NCBI GenBank assembly: GCA_947631485.1
Contig: CANRLJ010000044.1
Span: 1-7,102 of the forward strand
DNA length: 7,102 bases
Reading direction: 5' to 3'
Source: an uncultured Clostridia bacterium
Lineage (GTDB): Bacteria; Bacillota; Clostridia; Christensenellales; UBA1242
Positions 1 through 6,300 of this stretch are shown in pieces. The translations under genes and the position numbers were made by a program. Below the pieces are notes generated by a model, which was given only the letters and a program-made list of their open reading frames with translations, was not told the DNA's origin and made no database searches. Position 1 is the stretch's first letter. Each line of letters opens with the position of its first letter.

Positions 1-2
1 TT

Positions 3-284
3 TTTATTCAGTTTAAGAAAAGGAAGTCCTTGGGGCAGAAGCCGTTTCCAAGGGCGACAGCGGTGCAGCAGATTGTTTCTATTCAAGAGGGCGGTTTGGT
101 GACAAGCCCGGAGAAGATAAGCCTTTCTGCAAGTTACTATATTGGAAAGGTCAGCGGAGAAAATATCTTTGGCTACAACAACGAGAAGATTGTTTTGAAA
201 AACGAAACAATAACAAAGGCTATTGTTGAAAAAGCAAAGAAGCACAACAGATTGAACCAACTTTTTTTTGCAATTAAAAGATGA
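3..284 (+). CDS. C-terminal end of an unrecognised basic protein (5' end off window)
   Basis: The frame is open from the first full codon of the window to a TGA at 282-284, giving the last 93 residues of a longer protein. A TTG at 30-32 could be read as a start, but the frame continues upstream of it without a stop and no convincing ribosome binding site precedes it, so I treat this as a truncated gene. The fragment is basic and lysine-rich, with a KKRK cluster at its beginning, a central stretch that looks beta-rich (LSASYYIGKVSG) and a probable amphipathic lysine-rich helix near the end (ITKAIVEKAKKHNRLNQ). No transmembrane segment, catalytic motif or family signature is visible and I do not recognise it. 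The 249-bp gap after it and a possible terminator suggest it ends its own transcription unit. It may still belong to the same locus as the downstream VirB4 gene, but nothing in the sequence proves that. Confidence 0.7.
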   Translation, partial: FIQFKKRKSLGQKPFPRATAVQQIVSIQEGGLVTSPEKISLSASYYIGKVSGENIFGYNNEKIVLKNETITKAIVEKAKKHNRLNQLFFAIKR

Positions 285-325
285 GGCAAAATTAACAAAA
301 AATTGCAGAAAAAAATAATTTTTTT
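262..325 (+). terminator. Possible weak intrinsic terminator of the upstream gene
   Basis: Bases 262-275 can pair with 301-314 to form a 14-bp stem with one G-U wobble (268/308) around a 25-nt loop; a run of seven T follows at 319-325. The outer part of the stem is a T-run paired with an A-run and only two pairs are G-C, so it would be weak. The left arm lies in the last codons of the upstream gene and the loop holds its stop codon. The geometry fits a terminator, but such pairing is easy to find in A/T-run DNA. Confidence 0.25.
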
Positions 326-398
326 AGCATTTTTTGACATATTTTTGCTGATTTTTTGATATTTTTTATATTTTTTCAATAAAAATTTAGCAAAAAAA
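319..398. other. Helically phased T/A-tracts, predicted curved DNA
   Basis: T-runs lie at 319-325, 330-335, 342-346, 352-357, 362-367 and 371-376, followed by A-runs at 381-385 and 392-398. The centres of the six T-runs are about 9 to 11.5 bp apart, close to one helical turn. Tracts spaced this way are known to give intrinsic DNA curvature. The array sits upstream of the TATAAT at 443-448, where curved DNA or UP-like A/T tracts often support promoter activity or bind nucleoid proteins. The curvature is predicted from spacing only. Confidence 0.5.
334..363 (+). promoter_or_regulatory. Candidate promoter with consensus -35 and weak -10
   Basis: A perfect TTGACA lies at 334-339. With an 18-bp spacer, GATATT at 358-363 matches TATAAT at four of six positions; with 17 bp the hexamer TGATAT matches at three. 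The position inside the T-tract array makes chance matches likely, so this is a weak candidate for the promoter of the VirB4 gene, with a leader of about 160 nt. Confidence 0.3.
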
Positions 399-442
399 TA
401 TTTATCACTTTTATTTTTGTGCGATTTGGTGCTTTTCGATTA

Positions 443-448
443 TATAAT
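443..448 (+). promoter_or_regulatory. Perfect TATAAT -10 element, -35 unclear
   Basis: TATAAT at 443-448 is a full match to the sigma-A type -10 and would start transcription near 455, about 80 nt before the VirB4 start codon. No good -35 is found at 16-18 bp; TTGTGC at 417-422 shares only three bases and is 20 bp away. There is no TGn extended -10. The upstream phased tracts could compensate. The region is so AT-rich that a TATAAT by chance is plausible. Confidence 0.35.
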
Positions 449-459
449 TTATAAATTAT
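444..459. repeat. 16-bp perfect palindrome overlapping the -10 element
   Basis: The sequence ATAATTTATAAATTAT is its own reverse complement. It overlaps five bases of the TATAAT and covers the expected start of transcription, a usual place for an operator bound by a dimeric repressor. It is made only of A and T in a very AT-rich region, so chance remains possible. Confidence 0.35.
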
Positions 460-523
460 TATTTTTTGTTTTTTGCGGATTTTATTTGTATTTTTGCTGC
501 CCTTTGTAGTATCATAATGTCAA

Positions 524-528
524 GAGGG
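524..528 (+). promoter_or_regulatory. Ribosome binding site of the VirB4 gene
   Basis: GAGGG lies 5 bases before the ATG at 534. An in-frame TAG at 507-509 and the lack of any other start codon after it make this ATG the only reasonable start. Another ATG at 517 is in a different frame and runs into a stop after about 35 codons. Confidence 0.75.
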
Positions 529-533
529 AAAAT

Positions 534-791
534 ATGGTCAGAGTTATTCCAAGAAAAACCAAAGTCAGAGCAGAGTTTGTCAGGGGCGTCACAGGTCTTG
601 ACATCATTTTGGGCTTGATTTTTGCCGCCATTGCAATCTTGCTGTTTCTGGCAAATTTTGAATTACATATTTGGATTGGCATTGCTTGGTGCATCATCGC
701 AGTTTCAATGTTCTTAAAACTTGCCGATGACGTGAGGTTTTACAACACGCTGATTTTTTTGCTTAAATATTCTGTCCAAAAGAAAAAGTTC
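534..791 (+). other. PrgI/VirB3-like N-terminal domain of the VirB4 protein
   Basis: The first 86 residues run: a short basic start with VIPRKTKV, a GVTGLD turn, two hydrophobic segments, then a charged stretch with KYSVQKKKF. PrgI proteins of Gram-positive conjugation systems have this order (IPxxI-type start, GLT-like turn, two membrane spans, a conserved K-F end) and are usually encoded as a separate gene just before VirB4. Here the pattern is in the same frame as VirB4 with no stop between. The similarity is judged by eye. Confidence 0.65.
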
Positions 792-3224
792 ACCAACGCT
801 GATGGCGACAAAGAGAAATCCACCATTGGCGAGATGATTGCCTATGAAGGCATATATCAAGACAGATTCATAAACTTTGGCATCTACTACGCCATGGTCA
901 TTGAGATTCAACCAATGTTTTTCACACTGCTGACTGAATATTATCAAGACAACGTCATTGAAAGTTTTGCAAATGCTCTAAGGCGTTTGAGCATGGATCA
1001 ATCGTGTTCCATCATCAAAATTTCAAAACCAATGATTTTGGACAAATACATACACAACGAAAATGCAAAATATGATGTGCTTTATGACATGCAGTATGAC
1101 GGGCAAATCACCCAAACCGAAATTGATGCGCGAGCACCAATCTTTGAGGAGAGGGTTTCGCTGTATGAGTTCATGAACCGCCAATCAAAGGTCTTTAAAG
1201 ACCACTTTTATGTTGTTGTTTATGACAAAGACATGGAAATTTTGGAAAACACCATCCAAGGTATGATTTCTGCAATGGCGGCTTCCTTAAACCCAATCAA
1301 TGCAAGCGTGCTTACAGGAAATGACCTGGTTGTCTTTTTGAAAGCCACACTTGGAAAGGACTTTGACGAAAGAGACCTTGACATTTTGCCAATAACCGAA
1401 CATATGAATTGGGCAATGCCAAAGAAAATAAGATTTAACATAGGTCGTTTCTTTGTGGATGGCTCTTGCTATCGTTGTTTCAACATTGTTGACTATCCTT
1501 TGCAGGTTGGAAATGCTTGGGGTGCACAGTTCTTCCTTTTGGACAGAACAAGAGTGCATGTTAAATTCAGCCCAATTCCAAAACTCGAATCAGAAAGACA
1601 AATTGATAAGGCCATCATGGAGATGGAGTCAAAACTCAGCAAGGCAGGAAGAAGTTCGGCACAGATTGAACTGCAAACCCATGTTGACACATTGCGAGAA
1701 TTGTTGGCAAACTTGAAAAACAACAACCAACAACTTTACAATGTGAACACATACATTGTTGCTGAGGATGCCACAAAGAAGGATGTGCGTGCCATGCTTA
1801 AACAACAGGGCTTCAAATACAGCGAACTGTTTTCAAGACAGATTGACGGTTTTATTTCTTCAAACCTTTCAAAAAGAGACAGCGTAAAGACAGGCTTAAG
1901 AGGAATTCCAACCTCCACTTTGGCGGCAGTGTTCCCATTTATTTCAAACTCTTTGCAAGACCCAAACGGCGTTTATATCGGCGACAACGAATATCCTGTG
2001 TTTGTCGATTTCTTCAAGCGTGACCGTGAAAGAGTAAACTCCAACATGATGGTCATCGGAAAATCCGGCTCAGGAAAGAGTTATGCCACAAAGACACTGC
2101 TTACAAACTTTGCCGCAGACAACTGCAAAATCTTTATTCTTGACCCAGAAAACGAATATCAAGACCTTACCCACAACCTGGGTGGAAAGTTTATTGATGT
2201 CGGCTCATCAACTCACGGAATAATCAATCCATTTCACGTCATTTCTTCTCTTGAAGCATCTGAGGATGAAGAAGAGGATGAGGAGGAAGAATATGACGAC
2301 CTTGGAAGAGTGATTGAGAAAAAGCCAAAGGTCGAGGTGGCTGACGACAGTTTCTCTCAGCACTTGCAGTTTTTGGAGCAATTTTTCAGAGTCATCTTGG
2401 AAGGCATCAATGCGGATGCATTTGAGGTTTTAAACTCGCTCATCATTGATATGTATAAAAAGCACAATATCGACTACCGCACAAAACTTGCAAAACTCAA
2501 ACCAGAGGATTATCCAACATTTGACGACCTCTACAACTTGATTTTGGACAGAATTAAGACTGCAAAAGATGACTTTACTTTGAGAAACCTTATGACAGTT
2601 GAAACATACATCAAAAAGTTTGCAACGGGCGGGCGTAACAGTGCTCTTTGGAACGGCCCAACATCCATTGAAACAAACGAAAATTTTGTCACCTTCAACT
2701 TCCAATCTTTGGTTGCAGGAAACAACGCACAAGTCACAAACGCACAGATGCTTTTGGTGTTTAGATATTTGAACAACGAAATCATAAACAACAAGGATTT
2801 CAACAAGAAATATCGTAAAAACAGAAAAATTATCATTGCCGTTGATGAAGCGCACATCTTTATCAATCCTAAATACCCAATCGCTTTGGACTTTATGGCT
2901 CAAATGGCAAAGCGTATCAGAAAGTATGGCGGTATGCAAATTGTCATCACGCAGAACATCTCCGACTTTGTTGGCTCGGAAGAAATCAGAAGACAGTCCA
3001 CCGCCGTCATCAATGCTTGTCAATATTCACTTATTTTCTCACTTTCTCCAAGCGATATCAACGACCTTGTTCAACTTTATGAAAAGTCCGGAGGAATAAA
3101 CGAGGAAGAACAAAACTCCATCGTCACTGCTGGTGTTGGTCAAGCCTTCTTAATCACCAGTCCAACGGCGAGAACAACAGTTCAGATTGTTGCCCAAGAT
3201 TACGTGAAACAGTTGTTTAACTGA
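534..3224 (+). CDS. virB4: VirB4-family type IV secretion ATPase with N-terminal PrgI/VirB3-like domain
   Basis: An 896-residue ATPase of the VirB4/TraE/TrbE family. These proteins sit at the inner face of the membrane and hydrolyse ATP to drive assembly and DNA or protein transfer by type IV secretion systems. Residues 1-86 have two hydrophobic segments (about 22-40 and 46-61) and resemble PrgI/VirB3. Residues about 87-470 fit the VirB4 N-terminal region. The ATPase core follows: Walker A GKSGSGKS at 509-516 (Lys515), Walker B IIIAVDEAH at 766-774 (Asp771, Glu772), and the strand VITQN at 804-808 with the sensor-like Gln807. The ending (CQYSLIF, SPSDINDLVQLY, LITSPTART) is typical of Gram-positive TraE-type proteins. 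An acidic insert at 574-589 is unusual. The length equals a typical VirB4 plus one small fused subunit. All motifs are intact, so it should be active. It is followed after 19 bp by the lipoprotein gene. The family call is firm; whether it serves conjugation or secretion is open. Confidence 0.95.
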   Translation: MVRVIPRKTKVRAEFVRGVTGLDIILGLIFAAIAILLFLANFELHIWIGIAWCIIAVSMFLKLADDVRFYNTLIFLLKYSVQKKKFTNADGDKEKSTIGEMIAYEGIYQDRFINFGIYYAMVIEIQPMFFTLLTEYYQDNVIESFANALRRLSMDQSCSIIKISKPMILDKYIHNENAKYDVLYDMQYDGQITQTEIDARAPIFEERVSLYEFMNRQSKVFKDHFYVVVYDKDMEILENTIQGMISAMAASLNPINASVLTGNDLVVFLKATLGKDFDERDLDILPITEHMNWAMPKKIRFNIGRFFVDGSCYRCFNIVDYPLQVGNAWGAQFFLLDRTRVHVKFSPIPKLESERQIDKAIMEMESKLSKAGRSSAQIELQTHVDTLRELLANLKNNNQQLYNVNTYIVAEDATKKDVRAMLKQQGFKYSELFSRQIDGFISSNLSKRDSVKTGLRGIPTSTLAAVFPFISNSLQDPNGVYIGDNEYPVFVDFFKRDRERVNSNMMVIGKSGSGKSYATKTLLTNFAADNCKIFILDPENEYQDLTHNLGGKFIDVGSSTHGIINPFHVISSLEASEDEEEDEEEEYDDLGRVIEKKPKVEVADDSFSQHLQFLEQFFRVILEGINADAFEVLNSLIIDMYKKHNIDYRTKLAKLKPEDYPTFDDLYNLILDRIKTAKDDFTLRNLMTVETYIKKFATGGRNSALWNGPTSIETNENFVTFNFQSLVAGNNAQVTNAQMLLVFRYLNNEIINNKDFNKKYRKNRKIIIAVDEAHIFINPKYPIALDFMAQMAKRIRKYGGMQIVITQNISDFVGSEEIRRQSTAVINACQYSLIFSLSPSDINDLVQLYEKSGGINEEEQNSIVTAGVGQAFLITSPTARTTVQIVAQDYVKQLFN
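2253..2300 (+). other. Acidic insert in the VirB4 ATPase domain
   Basis: Residues 574-589 are nearly all Glu and Asp (the core is EDEEEDEEEE), encoded by a purine-only run of GAG/GAA/GAT-type codons. The stretch follows the conserved INPF at 564-567, some 50 residues after the Walker A motif, and is followed by a basic KKPK. It is probably a disordered surface loop. It keeps the reading frame and leaves the Walker motifs untouched. Confidence 0.7.
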
Positions 3225-3228
3225 TTTT

Positions 3229-3237
3229 GAGGAAAGG
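3229..3237 (+). promoter_or_regulatory. Ribosome binding site of the lipoprotein gene
   Basis: The purine run GAGGAAAGG lies in the 19-bp gap after the VirB4 stop codon. Its AAAGG end is 6 bases before the ATG at 3244, and its GAGG is 11 bases away. It fixes the start and supports translation of both genes from one message. There is no room for a terminator in the gap. Confidence 0.8.
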
Positions 3238-3243
3238 AAACTT

Positions 3244-3327
3244 ATGACAAAAGTAGCAAGAAACATCTTAATAGCACTTTTTGGCGTATTTGCATTTTTG
3301 TTTGCAGGTTTCTTTCTTGTTGGCTGT
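3244..3327 (+). other. Lipoprotein signal peptide (type II cleavage before Cys28)
   Basis: The first 28 codons give a short positively charged start (Lys3, Arg6), a continuous hydrophobic stretch rich in Phe, Leu, Ile and Ala, and LVGC ending at residue 28. This matches the lipobox rule [LVI][ASTVI][GAS]C, for lipidation by Lgt and cleavage by LspA. The next residues are GVD, with no retention issue expected in a single-membrane cell. Confidence 0.88.
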
Positions 3328-6300
3328 GGTGTGGATTACAGCAAAATTTCAATCACAAACGACTGCCCAGAGGGCGTAAACCTGATTGTTGGTGACGCAA
3401 ACTATGGCTCTGCGACAGTCATATTTAATATCAATGGCTATCAAAGCGGATTCAGCAACAAAGTTCAAATTGAAGAGCGTGGCGAGGGAAATGTCTTTGA
3501 TGCTTCAATGACATATCTTTCAAACACAAGAATAAGGGTGACAGTGACCGCTGTCAGCGGCGGCTCTTCCCAACTTGTTTTGCGCACGCTTGAAGGGGCA
3601 AAGGAAAGCATTGTGGATGTTGATGTCAGACAGTATTCAACAACAATGAGTTATGGTGGAGATGTGCTGTATGTTTCCGGCGGAGAGGAAGACTCTGGCG
3701 GAGTTGCTTTTGTGCCAAGTTCAAACATGTTCAACTTTGACAGCAACACCACAGAGAAAGAAAATTTGTATTATCTTATAAAGAAAGATGTTGCCTCTTC
3801 AAATATAAACGACCTCAACTACATAAAAGACGGCTCTTTGAATTTGGAGGAAAACACTGCCACTCTGACCGACAATGTGAACGTCAGAAATGATGTTAAT
3901 GTCGAACTTACCCAGTTTGACAGAGTGGAGTTGCAAAATGACGAAACACTTGTTTACACCTTGAAGGGTGAGGAGGTTGCAAGCATTGCAGTAAATGACG
4001 CACTTTACATCCAGCAAAGTCGCTTCAAAATGCTGGCAATTTATGAGCACTCGCTGCTTGACGGAGAAACTTTGGTCAGTGCAGTTGTGCCTGTCAATGT
4101 TTTGCCAAGCCTGAAAGTCAAGTTTTTTGGCGCATATTTCGACATGAACAGCCTTCAAACGCTCGACGAAACTCAATTTGAAGAAATTGATGGCACCAAA
4201 CCAATCTTGATTGTTCCAAACAACCCTAAGATGATAAATTATGTAATCAAAGTTCAAATGTCGGGTGTCAATGTTGACACACCGGTCAGCATCGAGAAAA
4301 TCAGTTCCACATCACTTGTGGACTTTGACAGATTTTATGAAAATCCGCTGGACACATCCGACAAGATGGATGAAGACGGAAATATATTGTATTATTGGAA
4401 AATTTCACAAAGTTCTCAACGTCAAAACCAAGCAAAAGTTGGGCTTAACATCTTTTATGACATTGCAAAAGAGGTGTTTGGCGACGAGAGTGTGAATTAT
4501 AGAGAGCAGTTTGACATAAGTATTCAAATTGCACCAGATGAAATCCGTGTAAATGGCTTGGATGAGGCAAGACTTGAAGTTTACAACATCTATGACGATG
4601 CAATATATCCAAACGGCTATGTAAACTTTTCGGTTGACATATTGTCAAACTATGGGACAAATCCAAACTTTGACGGCATTTGGTTTGAATATGACCCAAG
4701 TTTGGAATTGGTGTATGGCGGAACAAGTTTGGCAAGATACAACAGCCCAGACAGCCTTTTGACATCTTGGAACGGAGAGTTTAGGGTCAGAACAACAAAC
4801 CCTTCCGCAAGAGGGCCTTTGTATATCACAATCCATGCAGTTTCAAAAGACAGCATAATTTATGACGAAGAAGTTGAACGAAAAAATGAGATTGTTGAAG
4901 AGGTTGAAGTTGATATTGTAACTGGTGCCAGCGAAATCGTCATGGAAGAGGACTATCGAAATGACGATTTGTGGGTGGATTATGGTGCAGGCGGAGAAGT
5001 TGATTTTTCTCACGTACTGTATGCCAACGCAAACTTCAAGTCAATAAGAGTTGAGTATGTCAGCGGCATCAACTGCCTCAGTTTTGTGACAAAAGGCTCG
5101 GCATCAATAATTGACGGCGAAAGGTTTTATTTGAATTTGGGCATAACTCCAATGCGAATTGGCAGGGGCATGTACAACTTCTATATCGACAACGGAACAG
5201 CTTACACGGGTGTTGTGTTTGATTGCAGAAATCTTTTGAAGGAAGAGACTACATCCTTCCAATTCACAAATGACGGAAACGGAGCTGTTACAAACGCAAC
5301 ATACGCGTACAGCAACCCAGAACTGCCTATTCAGGACCTGATTGGCATTGAGATTTTAAACCCTTCCACAAAGGACGGAATCACTTTTGGAAGCACGGCT
5401 TCATTCACATTTACGGGCTATTACGACACCATCACAGCACCATCTGCAAATGATGTGCTAAACGTCAGGTCAAACACCTCAACTCGCACATTTGTCGTTG
5501 AAACCAAAACAAACGGAAATGCCACACTGCAGTTTGAACTTAGAGGAAACACCATTATAAACGGCTTTAAGGTTTCGCCAAAAATAATCACCTTCACTGT
5601 TGAGATAAGTTCTTATTCTCTTGTTTCCGAGTTCTATTTGAAAAATGGCGACGACTATGCTTTGTCAAACACCGTCTATTATGGCACGGAGGAAATAAGC
5701 GAAGAAAATTCGTCTGTCAGATTGACGCCATATGTCTATAACAGCGGCTCTTCAAACTTTTATAGATATTATTTTGACGCAGAGTCAATTTCCACAATTT
5801 TCAATAATTGCTCAAATGAACAGTTGGGCATAAGATATTTCACTGACACCAGCGTGATTAAATTGCAGTATGTGAAAAAACCTTACAATCAGCAATACAT
5901 ATATTTCAATCTTACCAGCACAAATGGCTCACCTTTGGAAGTTAGACTTCAAATGTATATTTCAAAGCAGAGTTCGAGCGGCTATGAAAACAAAAACATA
6001 ATTTTCAGCATCTCTTCTGGACTTATGTTTTATGTTCCTGACACCGACCAATTCACTTTGGAGGAAAACGGCGAAATCGTCACATACACAGTTCAATTTT
6101 CAAGAAGAAACATGTTTGAAAAGCAGTTTTTGACCTCTTTTGGAACTTTCAACTTTGAAAACTTTGAATTTAATTATGACCCAAACTTCTCTGAGGGTGA
6201 AGAGTTCACTCCAAGTCAGTTTGTTTTGAGTGCCTACACTCGTCAACCAAACTCCACAAAGAGATATGACGCAATAATTGTGCCTCAAGAATACATCAAT

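Larger units (their letters stand above)
285..533. other. AT-rich intergenic regulatory region
   Basis: This 249-bp gap has about 51 G or C bases (roughly 20% GC), far below the flanking coding sequence. It contains long A and T runs, promoter-like hexamers, a palindrome and the leader of the VirB4 gene. A 68-codon reading frame on the opposite strand crosses it, but its composition is just Lys/Phe/Ile from the A/T runs and it overlaps the end of the upstream gene, so no gene is called. It most likely separates two transcription units and carries the promoter for the VirB4-lipoprotein pair. Confidence 0.75.

Noticed and set aside
30..32. TTG as a true start of the first gene
   Set aside because: The frame is open back to the window edge with plausible coding sequence, and no well-placed ribosome binding site is seen.
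173..379. 68-codon reading frame on the minus strand across the AT-rich gap
   Set aside because: Its composition is mainly Lys, Phe and Ile from A/T runs, it overlaps the end of the upstream gene, and no convincing ribosome binding site or family signature supports it.
340..499. 11-bp direct repeat TATTTTTGCTG at 340-350 and 489-499
   Set aside because: With the T-rich composition of this gap a match of this length is expected about once by chance, and the copies have no regular spacing to promoter elements.
2430..3023. 197-codon open frame on the minus strand inside the VirB4 gene
   Set aside because: It is fully antisense to the Walker B and C-terminal region of a clear VirB4 protein; its translation is Val/Cys-rich with no recognisable domain, as expected of a shadow frame.
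3222..3230. Two TGA codons in frame (TGA TTT TGA) at the end of VirB4, possibly read as Trp in a Mycoplasma-type code
   Set aside because: All tryptophans in both large genes are TGG, no TGA occurs in either long frame, the VirB4 C-terminus ends as expected for the family, and reading through would run over the ribosome binding site and start of the next gene.
3799..4257. 152-codon open frame on the minus strand inside the lipoprotein gene
   Set aside because: It lies antisense to a continuous 1286-codon frame with a good start and signal peptide; no ribosome binding site or domain supports it.
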